This document shows, piece by piece, positions 1-8,586 of a DNA stretch of 57,001 bases. Where the stretch lies: the NCBI GenBank assembly GCA_040386775.1, contig JAZKEU010000008.1, positions 8,474 to 65,474 on the forward strand, in the 5' to 3' direction. The DNA is from Bdellovibrionota bacterium. Its GTDB lineage: Bacteria; Bdellovibrionota; Bdellovibrionia; Bdellovibrionales; JAEYZS01. How positions within the stretch are numbered: position 1 is the first letter of the stretch; every line of letters begins with the position of its first letter. The notes below the pieces were generated by a model. That model had not been told where the DNA came from, ran no database searches, and saw only the letters and a list, made by a program, of their open reading frames with translations. Position numbers and translations under genes: made by a program.

Positions 1-2
1 TC

Positions 3-593
3 TCAATGCTGAAATTCTCTAAAGTATCTCCGGAAGTTGAAATTTTAAAAGCTGCTAACGTTCTAAAAAAATCAAAAGACAAATTTGAAGCACACAATAC
101 AGATGTATACGCCTTCAAAGAATCTTTGGAAAATCATCATGTGACAGAAATGTCTGCATTGGTGCTAGGATCTTCAGGGGGAGCAAAAGCGGCCATTTTG
201 GGCCTTTATCAAATGGGTGTAAAAGATATTTTTGTGAAAGCGAGAGATTATTCTGGTTTTAAGAAATTTGATATTCCAGTACAGGATTATAGAGATCAAA
301 AACCGAATATTGTTGTTCAGGCAACGACTTTGGGTTTAGTCAATACAAGTCAAGGTGAGAAAGATTTAGATTTCTTTAATATTGATTACTCAAACACGAA
401 GATTTCATATGATTTGATTTATTCACCAAAAAAAACGCCATTTATGGAGATTTCACTTAAAAATAAAGTCCCCCATGTTATGAATGGGGAATCGATGTTG
501 GCTCTGCAAGCGTTAAAGACCTTTGAAATTTGGTTTGGTCATCAAGGATCAAAAACTTCAAATGTTTTAGAAAAGTTAAAGGAGATCCTGTGA
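3..593 (+). CDS. aroE: Shikimate dehydrogenase, C-terminal part (5' truncated by window)
   Basis: Shikimate dehydrogenase reduces 3-dehydroshikimate to shikimate with NADPH in the cytoplasm. The reading frame is open to the left edge, so the true start lies outside the window; the ATG at 6 is only an internal methionine. Visible family features are an AHNTDVYAF stretch, matching the substrate-binding GxNTDxxG motif, followed by VLGSSGGAKAAI, which occupies the place of the NADP-binding glycine-rich loop. The C-terminal MNGESMLALQALKTFEIWFG matches the end of the AroE fold. The gene is followed at once by aroC, whose GTG start overlaps this stop codon, so it is the first visible gene of an aro operon. 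Confidence 0.9.
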   Translation, partial: SMLKFSKVSPEVEILKAANVLKKSKDKFEAHNTDVYAFKESLENHHVTEMSALVLGSSGGAKAAILGLYQMGVKDIFVKARDYSGFKKFDIPVQDYRDQKPNIVVQATTLGLVNTSQGEKDLDFFNIDYSNTKISYDLIYSPKKTPFMEISLKNKVPHVMNGESMLALQALKTFEIWFGHQGSKTSNVLEKLKEIL

Positions 594-1756
594 GATACAT
601 AACAGCTGGAGAATCCCACGGAAAAGCATTAACGGGAATTTTTGAAGGATGTCCTTCTGGATTGGCTTTATCAAAAGAAGAAATTCAAAATGAACTCTTT
701 CGTAGAAAAAAAGGTTATGGTCGTGGCGATCGTCAAAAGATCGAGACAGAAGACATTGAAATATTATCCGGCGTAAGATTCGGAAAGACACTAGGATCTC
801 CAATCGCATTGCTCATCGAAAATAAGGACTGGGCCAACTGGGAAAAAACGATGAGTACAGAAGGAATTGAAACCTCTGATCGCGAAGTCCTTGTTCCAAG
901 ACCAGGTCATGCGGATTATGTTGGGGCTTTAAAATACGATCACGCAGATATGAGAAATGTTCTAGAAAGAGCTTCGGCAAGAGAAACGGCAATGAGAGTT
1001 GCGGTGGCAACGGTTGCTAGAAAATTTTTATCTGAACTGAATATCCAGGTACTCAGTCGCGTGGTACAAATTGGAAAAAATAAAGACACGACTTCTTGGC
1101 CAGCATATACATCGGAGCTTTCAAACCTCATCGATTCTTCTCCCGTGAGATGTCTTGATTCCGTAGTCGAAAAATCAATTATGGAAGAAATTGAAGTTTG
1201 CGCTAAAGAAGGCGATACATTAGGTGGAATTTTTGAAACTGTGGCCTTTAATCTTCCGATTGGACTCGGAAGCTATACTCAATGGAATCATCGTATTGAA
1301 GGAAAGCTCGCGCAAATCTTTATGAGTCTGAATGCTATTAAAGGCGTTGAGATTGGGGAAGGCTTTACTTCAGGTACAGTTCGTGGTTCCAAAGCTCATG
1401 ATGAAATCACTTTAAAAGAAAATAAAGATGGAATTGATTACAAAACAAACAGATCGGGCGGAATCACCGGTGGAATGACAACAGGTCAGCCATTATTGGT
1501 GAGAGCTGCTATGAAGCCGCTTTCGACTTTAAAAAAACCACTCCGCTCGATTTCTATGAAAGACAAATCGCAGCAATCAGCACACTTTGAAAGATCTGAT
1601 GTCTGTGCAGTTCCATCTGCCGCGGTCATTGGTGAGTCGTTGATGTGTTTAGTGATCATGGAAGAAGTTTTAAAGAAATTTGGTGGAGACTCGATGACAG
1701 AAATAAAAACGCGCTATAAGGATTGGTTAGAGCTTGAAAGAAGTAAATTCTCCTAA
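590..1756 (+). CDS. aroC: Chorismate synthase
   Basis: Catalyses loss of phosphate from EPSP to give chorismate, using reduced FMN. The product is 388 aa. I chose the GTG at 590 because it gives the family N-terminus MRYITAGESHGKAL and has an AAAGGAG ribosome site at 578-584; the frame is open further upstream but that extension lies inside aroE. The RPGHADY motif, the NVLERASARETAMRV signature and the C-terminal RSDVCAVPSAAVIGE signature are all present. The start overlaps the aroE stop, indicating translational coupling. Chorismate made here also feeds the menaquinone genes further along the window. Confidence 0.97.
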   Translation: MRYITAGESHGKALTGIFEGCPSGLALSKEEIQNELFRRKKGYGRGDRQKIETEDIEILSGVRFGKTLGSPIALLIENKDWANWEKTMSTEGIETSDREVLVPRPGHADYVGALKYDHADMRNVLERASARETAMRVAVATVARKFLSELNIQVLSRVVQIGKNKDTTSWPAYTSELSNLIDSSPVRCLDSVVEKSIMEEIEVCAKEGDTLGGIFETVAFNLPIGLGSYTQWNHRIEGKLAQIFMSLNAIKGVEIGEGFTSGTVRGSKAHDEITLKENKDGIDYKTNRSGGITGGMTTGQPLLVRAAMKPLSTLKKPLRSISMKDKSQQSAHFERSDVCAVPSAAVIGESLMCLVIMEEVLKKFGGDSMTEIKTRYKDWLELERSKFS

Positions 1757-2258
1757 AAATGGGAATAACAATATTTTTATAACGGGCTTTATGGGCAGTG
1801 GAAAGACTACTGTTGGTAGAGCTTTAGCAAAAAAACTTGGCAAGAAATTCATTGATCTAGATTTGGCTATTGAAGACTTCATGGAAAAAAGAATCAGTGA
1901 AGTGATCGAAGAATTTGGAATTGAATATTTCAGAAAAATAGAAAATCAACAATTGGCAGTGATGTGCAAAGAGCGCGACGCAGTGATTTCGTTGGGCGGT
2001 GGGAGCTTAATTTCTGAAAACAATCAGTACCAGGTTAAAAAATCAGGTCATTTGATTTTTTTAATGGCTGAGGAAAAGACTTTGATCAATAGACTTGAAA
2101 AATCCCATGTGAGACCACTTTTAAAAACTAAAGGTTTTTATGAGTTATTCGAAGAGAGACGAAGAGGCTACATGAGGGCGGATTTAAGTATTCGTACAGA
2201 TGATTTTGCACCGGAAAAAATTGTAGATGTTGTCATTCAAGAGATAGATAGTCTATGA
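1734..2258 (+). CDS. aroK: Shikimate kinase
   Basis: Phosphorylates shikimate at O3 with ATP. The Walker A motif is GFMGSGKTTVG near residues 18-28, followed by the FIDLD shikimate-binding aspartates, the GGGS turn near residue 86 and a lid-region arginine in HVRPLL. Length 174 aa fits the family. The start is uncertain: the best available codon is the TTG at 1734, which overlaps the end of aroC by 23 nt, and no ATG precedes the Walker motif. The stop overlaps the aroB start in an ATGA. Confidence 0.94.
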   Translation: MKEVNSPKNGNNNIFITGFMGSGKTTVGRALAKKLGKKFIDLDLAIEDFMEKRISEVIEEFGIEYFRKIENQQLAVMCKERDAVISLGGGSLISENNQYQVKKSGHLIFLMAEEKTLINRLEKSHVRPLLKTKGFYELFEERRRGYMRADLSIRTDDFAPEKIVDVVIQEIDSL

Positions 2259-3283
2259 AATACAGTAAAATTACATTTGGATCTATTAAAAGTCTAAAGA
2301 ACTATTCTCATGTGGTTTTGATTTGCGATTCTAGTTTAAATCACTATAAGAAAGATCTTATAAGAAAAATTTCAAATAAGAGCGTAAGTGTCATTTCAGT
2401 TCAGGCTAAAGAAACATCCAAGAGTATTTCGCAAGCTATAAAGATTTATAAAACCTTATCAAAAAAAAATGTAGATAAGAAATCTGTATTGGTGGCATTG
2501 GGCGGTGGAGTTGTAGGCGATATTGCCGGATTTGTGGCTTCGACTTATTTAAGGGGTTTGCCGTTCATTTCTGTTCCGACGACAATCCTCTCTCAAGTGG
2601 ATTCAAGTATTGGTGGGAAGAATGGTGTAAACTTAGAGACTGGGAAAAATCTTGTAGGAACTTTCTATCAGCCAGATTCTATTGTTATTGATTTTAATTA
2701 TTTAAAAACCCTTTCAAAGCGTGAAATCATAAGTGGCCTAGGAGAAATTCTAAAGTATTCTATTTTAGATAAAAAAATTAAATTTCCAGAATTTGAAGAC
2801 CATAAATTTGATAAATCTAAATTTTTAAGGACAATTCAAAAACTCACTCCTCTTTGTGTGAACTACAAAATGAAGTTGGTGAAAAAAGATGAACACGATG
2901 AAAAGGGGATTCGTCAGGCTTTGAATCTGGGGCATACATTTGGACATGTTCTGGAAACGTTAACTTCTTACAAGAAATACAAGCATGGTGAGGCTGTAAT
3001 TTGGGGAATTAAATTTGCTTGCGTTGTTTCTTATTCTAAGGGGCTAATGTCATTTGAAAATTTTAGAGACATTATGAATCTTGCGAATAAAATGGATATT
3101 CCAAAGCTTCCAAAAAATTTAAATGCTAAGAAATGCTACGAGATTGCTCTAAAAGATAAAAAATCATATCATCAAACTGTAAATATGGTGTTACTAAAAA
3201 AAATTGGTGATATCAAAACTCGTCAATCGGTAACTAGAGAAGAATTTGTCGAAGCCGTGAATTTGCTTAAGGATTTTTCATGA
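2255..3283 (+). CDS. aroB: 3-dehydroquinate synthase
   Basis: NAD- and divalent-metal-dependent cyclase that converts DAHP to 3-dehydroquinate. The 342 aa product has the NAD-binding ALGGGVVGDIAGFVAS, the PTTILSQVDSSIGGKNGVN block and the metal ligands in LGHTFGHVLE plus KHGEAV. It is slightly shorter than the usual ~360 aa but complete across the conserved core. ATGA overlaps join it to aroK upstream and aroQ downstream, so it belongs to the same transcript. Confidence 0.96.
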   Translation: MKYSKITFGSIKSLKNYSHVVLICDSSLNHYKKDLIRKISNKSVSVISVQAKETSKSISQAIKIYKTLSKKNVDKKSVLVALGGGVVGDIAGFVASTYLRGLPFISVPTTILSQVDSSIGGKNGVNLETGKNLVGTFYQPDSIVIDFNYLKTLSKREIISGLGEILKYSILDKKIKFPEFEDHKFDKSKFLRTIQKLTPLCVNYKMKLVKKDEHDEKGIRQALNLGHTFGHVLETLTSYKKYKHGEAVIWGIKFACVVSYSKGLMSFENFRDIMNLANKMDIPKLPKNLNAKKCYEIALKDKKSYHQTVNMVLLKKIGDIKTRQSVTREEFVEAVNLLKDFS

Positions 3284-3711
3284 CAAAAATATTGATTGTC
3301 CATGGTCCAAATTTAAATCTATTGGGTGAGCGTGAACCCGAGATCTATGGTTCTACCACTTTAGATGAGTTGAATGCTGTTTTAGAAGAGCTTGCGAGTG
3401 GGAAAGCAAAACTTCAATTTTTTCAGTCCAACCATGAAGGAGCCATCATTGACTGTCTTCACGAGAACAGAAAAGTGGTGGATGCTGTGCTGATCAATCC
3501 TGGTGCGTTCACGCACACATCGGTGGCTTTGAGAGATGCTATATCGGGGATTAAACTTCCAACGGTGGAAGTTCATTTGACCGATATTTACAAAAGAGAA
3601 GATTTTAGAAGGATTTCAATTATTAAGGATGTATGTATGGCTCAATTTTTGGGTGAGGGCATAGAATCTTATAAAAAAGCCCTCACGTATCTTATCAATA
3701 AATTAAATTAA
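3280..3711 (+). CDS. aroQ: 3-dehydroquinate dehydratase, type II
   Basis: Type II dehydroquinase dehydrates 3-dehydroquinate to 3-dehydroshikimate. The 143 aa product starts MTKILIVHGPNLNLLGEREPEIYG, with the catalytic Tyr in EIYG, then FFQSNHEGAIID and NPGAFTHTSVALRDA, and VEVHLTDIYKREDFR containing the catalytic His. Last gene of the aro operon; its TAA overlaps the stop codon of the convergent gene at 3708, leaving no room for a spacer terminator. Confidence 0.97.
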   Translation: MTKILIVHGPNLNLLGEREPEIYGSTTLDELNAVLEELASGKAKLQFFQSNHEGAIIDCLHENRKVVDAVLINPGAFTHTSVALRDAISGIKLPTVEVHLTDIYKREDFRRISIIKDVCMAQFLGEGIESYKKALTYLINKLN

Positions 3712-4295
3712 AACTTAGCGAATTGTTTATTGAAAGAACACGAAAGACTCGTTGTAGGAATATATGACATTTGAGTCTTTTTCAATTGTTCTAGTTTATA
3801 ACCAATTCTTAGAATGTCGGTGTCATTTTGTGATGAATAATTAATGTTTTCGTTTAAATTTCTTTCGATCATCAGACTTGCTTTTTCTTCTGCAATAAAA
3901 TTTTTGAGGAAGCCATCGGTTCTTTTATAGATCGAAGTATAGGTTTTTTTCTTTTGATCGATTTTTCTTTCGTCAGCTGTTTGCATATCTAGCGTTTCAA
4001 TTGGATCTAGATTTCGCGTACCATTAAACATGTGATAGAGCACACTTCTTTTTCCAGAAGAATCTTCCAAAAAGAATGTCAAAGACGGTCCCCAAGCTAT
4101 AAAAGCGGCACCCTTAGTTAAAAAGTATCCACACTTTAGGTTTGAAACGATTTCTCCATCCAATTTTGATTTTGAATCTAATTTCCCATATACAGAAGTG
4201 GATTTCTTTACAGAATAAGCATCCGTATTTGCTTCAGCTTGAAGGCCAGAAGCCAAAATCCCAACAATTAAAAACGATCTCATTACGTTCAACAT
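3708..4295 (-). CDS. Secreted hypothetical protein
   Basis: A 195 aa protein I do not recognise. Its N-terminus (MLNVMRSFLIVGILASGLQAEA) looks like a signal peptide cleaved near residue 22, so the product is probably periplasmic or secreted. The mature part has two cysteines, one in SNLKCGYF and one in TSLSCSF near the C-terminus, which could form a disulphide. An SH3-like start (SVYGKLDSKSKLDGEIVSNLKCG) is possible but weak. Convergent with aroQ. Confidence 0.75.
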   Translation of the reverse strand: MLNVMRSFLIVGILASGLQAEANTDAYSVKKSTSVYGKLDSKSKLDGEIVSNLKCGYFLTKGAAFIAWGPSLTFFLEDSSGKRSVLYHMFNGTRNLDPIETLDMQTADERKIDQKKKTYTSIYKRTDGFLKNFIAEEKASLMIERNLNENINYSSQNDTDILRIGYKLEQLKKTQMSYIPTTSLSCSFNKQFAKF

Positions 4296-4394
4296 AACAT
4301 TAATCTCCAGATTGATTTGTTCACGATCAAAAATTTCTATAGGTTCTATTCCTTTTTATAATGAAAGAAATGTGCCTAAGCCATTTACACTACA

Positions 4395-4415
4395 AGCATT
4401 TACAGAATGCTTTTT
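4395..4415 (+). terminator. Possible hairpin with T-run
   Basis: AGCATT at 4395-4400 and AATGCT at 4406-4411 form a 6-bp stem with a 5-nt loop, followed by T residues. No plus-strand gene ends nearby, so a terminator role is doubtful. The rest of the 4296-4580 gap is AT-rich with nothing else recognisable. Confidence 0.2.
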
Positions 4416-4580
4416 ATGAAGTCTTTTCAACAGAGTGACAAAAAATGTAACTCTACGGATTCTTTGTGATTTTAAGTGGTAGCGAGATAAATCAAGTATT
4501 TAGCAAGAAGAGCCAAAGGTAGTGGATTAAATCATATTAAATGATACCTAAATAAGCTTTTTCAAGGTTGAGATTACCAA

Positions 4581-5612
4581 TTATAAATTGAGATACTGCT
4601 GCATCTTTTGAAATCCTAACTTTTCAATAGCCGCTCTTTGGTTATGGGTTCGGCATAGGAGTCTTAGGTTTTGAATCGTAGTCTTTCCTCCTATTGCTAG
4701 TGGTATGATGTGATCGTATTCGAGGAACTTTCTGGAATTGCAGTTTGAATGTGTGCACTGGCCTTTGTCTCTTGTGTAGACTGCTTGCCTTAGTGTGGAG
4801 GGGATGTATCTTGCGTTATGACTGACGCCCTTCCGTGGTTGTCCATTCTTGAGACCTGAGCCATCCCGGCTCAGCCCTGGTTTATTTTCTGTGGGTGAAG
4901 TCTCAAGAATACTTTTTCTTTGTTGATGATTTACTTCCTCTGTCGGAAGCTGAGGCGTGTTATTTTTCTGTCTTCTAATTTTTACTCTCTTGGCTTTTTC
5001 CATTGGATCAATCTTTTGGATTACGATCTCTGCCATTGCTTCGATCAACTCTTGATCTGTCATGCTTGGGTTCTTGTGGGACATGAGAGCTTTAATTTTA
5101 TCGAGCTTTGAGATGAGGTCTTTATTTAAAACCACCTTGAGCTCGGTTTTTTCTGGTGTTAGCTCTCTTCTTTTCTCTTGAGGAACACTTTGCGGAGAAA
5201 TGGCTATCAATTCTTGGATGCATTCTCTAGAAGATTTGTTTTCTAATTTTTCTAAGACTTCTTTCTTTTCTAGAATAGAATAGCTTTTACCTACTTTAGC
5301 TTCTTGCCTAAAAAAGCTTTGTGCTTGAGATATGGAAGATAAATTCAAATCCCCGGAAATGATCTTTTCTTCTAGTTCCGGGATAAGCTTCATGGCTCTC
5401 ATGAAATCAATTCTTCTTTGAGCAGAGGCACTCGAGTACTTTAACACTTTCACGCAATACTCAAAGAGTGATGGGTAGTTCTTAGAGTAAAGCCTTCTTC
5501 TTTCTAATTCTGCTAATTTATGAAGAACAATAATTTTATGATGAGTTTCATCAGCGACAGATTGTTTAAGTGATATTTCTAGATCGATATCTGATAAGTG
5601 TTTATAGTTCAT
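4581..5612 (-). CDS. HNH endonuclease family protein
   Basis: A 343 aa protein with an N-terminal helical domain (about residues 1-180) and a C-terminal HNH nuclease domain (about 275-330). The HNH module shows two CxxC-like cysteine pairs (GQCTHSNC and LLCRTHN), the EYDHIIPLAIGG core with the catalytic histidine, and NLRLLCRTHN. Between the two lies a low-complexity polar linker. Multi-copy families with this layout (LSDxxL... ERRRLY ... SLFEYCVKVLKYSSASAQRRI) are common in Bdellovibrio-like genomes; their role is unknown. The start ATG follows an AAAGGAG site on the minus strand. It stands alone, with AT-rich gaps on both sides. Confidence 0.85.
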   Translation of the reverse strand: MNYKHLSDIDLEISLKQSVADETHHKIIVLHKLAELERRRLYSKNYPSLFEYCVKVLKYSSASAQRRIDFMRAMKLIPELEEKIISGDLNLSSISQAQSFFRQEAKVGKSYSILEKKEVLEKLENKSSRECIQELIAISPQSVPQEKRRELTPEKTELKVVLNKDLISKLDKIKALMSHKNPSMTDQELIEAMAEIVIQKIDPMEKAKRVKIRRQKNNTPQLPTEEVNHQQRKSILETSPTENKPGLSRDGSGLKNGQPRKGVSHNARYIPSTLRQAVYTRDKGQCTHSNCNSRKFLEYDHIIPLAIGGKTTIQNLRLLCRTHNQRAAIEKLGFQKMQQYLNL

Positions 5613-6004
5613 GTGTTTCTCCTTTGAACAAAGGAGAACATACCATATGGTTTTAGAATTCGATTTTTAGCAATTTTGAAAAGCGAAAGCGTAATTGATA
5701 AAATGGATTTACGCTTACATATAAGCTTCCCTCTGTGAGAGCTAAGTAAAAATATAAAAACCAAAGGTAAGAAAAAAGAAGTTCAATCTAGCTCTTTTAA
5801 TCAACCAAGAAACTCGTCAATGAATTTGTAAAAAACATTTCTAAATAACGCAATAGCGACACATAAAGGTACAGGGCACTTTTTGGGTTTTGACGCAACG
5901 ACAGTACGAAAAACTAAGGGGTACCTTTTAATAAAATATTCGATTTTATTTAGCAGCTGCGAAACACAAGTAGGTTGGCGCCTTGTCGGAGCTGATTGAA
6001 AATT
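5613..6004. other. Intergenic gap holding a repeat element
   Basis: 392 bp without a convincing gene between the HNH gene and the small secreted protein. The left half is AT-rich and featureless to me. The right half (about 5848-5929) contains repeat units listed separately. No tRNA fold or riboswitch was recognised. Confidence 0.6.
5888..5929 (-). repeat. Dispersed 42-nt intergenic repeat, copy A
   Basis: Read on the minus strand this starts AAAAGGTACCCC and ends TGCGTCAAAA. Copy B is at 48688-48729. The first 23 nt differ at one position, the last 10 nt are identical, and the 9 nt between differ completely but have the same length. A more diverged second unit seems to lie just beyond, at about 5848-5880 (contains GGTACAGGGCAC on the plus strand). 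Confidence 0.75.
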
Positions 6005-6412
6005 CTAATAATTAATGTGTTTAAGCTCTGACTGAATATCTATGCGAGAACTTCCATTTACATTTAATTGAACAATTGGGTGAAGTTCAATGTCGCCATC
6101 TACTGTTTTTAAAATATATTGAATTTTTCCGTCGGGTGAAAAACCGGATGTAACAACTAAGCTTCTATTTTTTCCAAGATCAAGCAATAGATTCCCGTCA
6201 GTGCCTCTAAGATCGCTAATGACTTTTGCACTCACAATCTCTTCACCATTAACTGTACGAAGAATTAATCTTCCATCTGAAATTGGCGTAAGATAAATTC
6301 TACTTAGATCTTTTGAAACACCAACAAATCCCTGCATCTTGAACTCGAGTTTTTCCGCGTAACCTACGGAGGTCATTGTTATAAGGGCAAATATTAACAA
6401 TACTTTCTTCAT
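6005..6412 (-). CDS. Small secreted hypothetical protein
   Basis: 135 aa with a clear signal peptide (MKKVLLIFALITMTSVGYAE, cleavage near residue 19). The mature protein is rich in beta-prone stretches and has no cysteines. I recognise no family. A GGAGATTTT ribosome site precedes the ATG on the minus strand. It is divergent from the alpha/beta hydrolase gene, with about 290 bp between them in which I see no other feature. Confidence 0.75.
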   Translation of the reverse strand: MKKVLLIFALITMTSVGYAEKLEFKMQGFVGVSKDLSRIYLTPISDGRLILRTVNGEEIVSAKVISDLRGTDGNLLLDLGKNRSLVVTSGFSPDGKIQYILKTVDGDIELHPIVQLNVNGSSRIDIQSELKHINY

Positions 6413-6703
6413 AAAATCTCCATGCGAATATTGATACCGTCCGAAAGTTTGTTGGATTTATTTCCAATATAAGCTTCGAACTTCTTAATGAGTCATTACC
6501 TAGCAGATAATGTGCCGGTTAGAAGTGTATTTATTTAGAGTTCAATGCAAAAGAGTGCCTAGAGCACTAAAATCAATGCCCTAAAAAGTCACCATCGGCT
6601 AGCTGGGTTTAGACCTAGTTTTTACAGACCTTGGGGTAAGGGCCATATGGATATGCGTTTTCTTGTGTTAATCTTTTATTCTAACTTCAGAGGGGAGCAT
6701 CGT

Positions 6704-7516
6704 ATGAAGCGTTTACTAGGTCTCATTTCATTGATCTTAGTTCTTGTCAGTTGTATTGATAACATCGTTGTGAGCACGCTTTATCAATACAGTAGAGCCA
6801 ATAGTGATGCGACTGTCCCTGAAGAAGCACCAGCGCCTATGCAAAAAATTGACATTAAGGATACGGCTGGAAATAGAACGGTAGGGTGGTATTATCACTA
6901 TTCAGATACTGCTCCGGTGGTTTTGTATTTTCATGGAAATGCATCAAACCTTCAGAGTTCTTACGCCAATGGACTGGGTGAGAAGCTGATGAATCAAAAA
7001 GTGAATTTCGCAATTTTTGATTATCCAAAATATGGATTGAGCACTGGGGAGTTGAATGAAAAGTCAGTGTTGGCCTCAGGACAGGCGGTATTGGATTTCC
7101 TAAAAGCAAAGTATCCGAATGCTCCGATTTTACTTTGGGGTAGATCTATGGGTTGTGCGATCGCAACTCTCACTGCAAAAAACAATCACGCTAGAGTTTC
7201 TAAGTTGATTCTGACATCGCCATGGGATTCATTTTGGAAAGTGGTTCAGTCAAAAGGAAACCTATCTGAAAGTGCTAGTAAAAAAGCTGTGATCGGGAAT
7301 GAATGGGATACAGAAAATCATGCTAAAAGTATAACAATGCCTGTTTTGATTCATCATGGAACTAAGGATGAAGTTGTTCCTTGGGAAATGGGTAAGAATT
7401 TGTCAGGATCGTTTGCTGGAAATGATGTGACATTTGTTTCCGTAGAAGGTGCCGATCATGACAACCTTCTAGGAAACGATGAGTGGGAAGATCTTTCCCG
7501 CTTCATCAGATATTAA
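6704..7516 (+). CDS. Alpha/beta hydrolase, predicted lipoprotein
   Basis: A 270 aa serine hydrolase of the ABHD13/BEM46-like type. The start was set at the ATG at 6704, which has a GAGGGGAG site directly upstream; the frame is open for 19 more codons. The N-terminus MKRLLGLISLILVLVSC has a lipobox with Cys17. The oxyanion-hole FHGNAS is near residue 77, the nucleophile elbow GRSMG has Ser148, and the acid and histidine are likely in GTKDEVVP and GADHDN. Substrate unknown. It ends 2 nt before the stop of the convergent gene. Confidence 0.85.
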   Translation: MKRLLGLISLILVLVSCIDNIVVSTLYQYSRANSDATVPEEAPAPMQKIDIKDTAGNRTVGWYYHYSDTAPVVLYFHGNASNLQSSYANGLGEKLMNQKVNFAIFDYPKYGLSTGELNEKSVLASGQAVLDFLKAKYPNAPILLWGRSMGCAIATLTAKNNHARVSKLILTSPWDSFWKVVQSKGNLSESASKKAVIGNEWDTENHAKSITMPVLIHHGTKDEVVPWEMGKNLSGSFAGNDVTFVSVEGADHDNLLGNDEWEDLSRFIRY

Positions 7517-7518
7517 GA

Positions 7519-8409
7519 TTACTCTTCGCCTTTAACAATTGATTCCGCCATAGAAACATATCCGTTTGCCATGTCTTTTATGCTTGCAAGTGTTTCTTCA
7601 TTTGCATTTTCAATTGCGCTCAACGTGCCCTTAACGTTCTCAAGAACTCCAGTAGCTTCTTCAGTTTCAACAGTGGCAGCAATGGCAATGTTGAAGCTCA
7701 AACCACTCTCAGAAACCTCTAGTGCTAATCCTGAGATAAGAAGTTTTGTATCAAAGAAATCAATAGCCACTTCAACAGTTGTTTTTAGGATCACTTCCTT
7801 AGTTTTAAAATTGTGAATTTTTGTATCGACTTTTAAGCTGTTCACAAGTTCAGTCCAAGCAGAGTCTTCACCTGGAGTGTTTTCTGCGAGTTCAGCCTTG
7901 ATGATTACGATTAATCTTTCTAACTGAGCTGGAATTTGATCCAATTGAGTTGTCTTTGTTGCGTCTAACAATAAAGCACGAAGAGCCTGGTCATTTTCAT
8001 CTTCAATCGGTTCCTCTTCCATGTCTTTAAGAACTTCAGTTGCAATGTAAGTATAAAGAGGAACGGATTCAGTTTTTGAACCTATAGATGCTGCAAGTTG
8101 CATTTTTGTAGCGGCAGGATCTGAGTTTAAAGTTTTAAGATCAGCTTTTACATCCACAGTTGTTGCTTTTTTGCTCCATACTGATTCTGTCGCTGTAGCA
8201 GAAATTGAAACTCCAGTTTTGAGTTTTTTAATGCTATCAAGATTTGATCTCTCATCAATTTTAACTTCTAGCTTTGGAATGAGTGGAGTTTGTTCTGCTT
8301 CAACCACAGATTTAATAACCTTGTTTACTTTTTTAACGTTCACGGAAGTATCCGCTACTGCAAATGTTGATGTGAGTGCTATGGCTCCGGCGATAATATA
8401 CTTTTTCAT
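7519..8409 (-). CDS. Secreted hypothetical protein
   Basis: 296 aa, starting with a signal peptide (MKKYIIAGAIALTSTFAVADT, cleavage after residue 19 or so). The rest is acidic, contains no cysteine, and alternates beta-prone and helical segments; it ends in an acidic helix. No family recognised. Its upstream region carries three 20-bp-phased repeats (8461-8520), suggesting dedicated regulation. Confidence 0.75.
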   Translation of the reverse strand: MKKYIIAGAIALTSTFAVADTSVNVKKVNKVIKSVVEAEQTPLIPKLEVKIDERSNLDSIKKLKTGVSISATATESVWSKKATTVDVKADLKTLNSDPAATKMQLAASIGSKTESVPLYTYIATEVLKDMEEEPIEDENDQALRALLLDATKTTQLDQIPAQLERLIVIIKAELAENTPGEDSAWTELVNSLKVDTKIHNFKTKEVILKTTVEVAIDFFDTKLLISGLALEVSESGLSFNIAIAATVETEEATGVLENVKGTLSAIENANEETLASIKDMANGYVSMAESIVKGEE

Positions 8410-8460
8410 TTCTCCCCCTTAATTTGAGTTATTTTAGTTGTCTAAGTGGGCACATGAAAC

Positions 8461-8529
8461 AATATGACAGTTAAATTGTCAATATGACAAAATATTTTCA
8501 ATACGACAATTATTCGTCAGGATATGGGT
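8461..8529. promoter_or_regulatory. 20-bp-phased repeats upstream of secreted protein gene
   Basis: AATATGACA occurs at 8461 and 8481 and AATACGACA at 8501, exactly 20 bp apart, with a weaker GATATG at 8521. The array sits about 50-120 bp upstream of the minus-strand start at 8409. A minus-strand TTGACA (8477-8482) followed 17 nt later by TTTCAT (8454-8459) could be a promoter inside it. Two-helical-turn spacing suggests cooperative binding of a regulator; the regulator is unknown. Confidence 0.5.
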
Positions 8530-8586
8530 TTGGATTTTTTATGAAATAAAACAAGGGTTTAACTATTTTGCGCTAAGCAATGTAGC

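Noticed and set aside
6413-6703. Riboswitch or small RNA between two divergent genes
   Set aside because: I checked for c-di-GMP, preQ1 and cobalamin-like motifs by eye and saw none; only a short AGTGC/GCACT hairpin near 6557.
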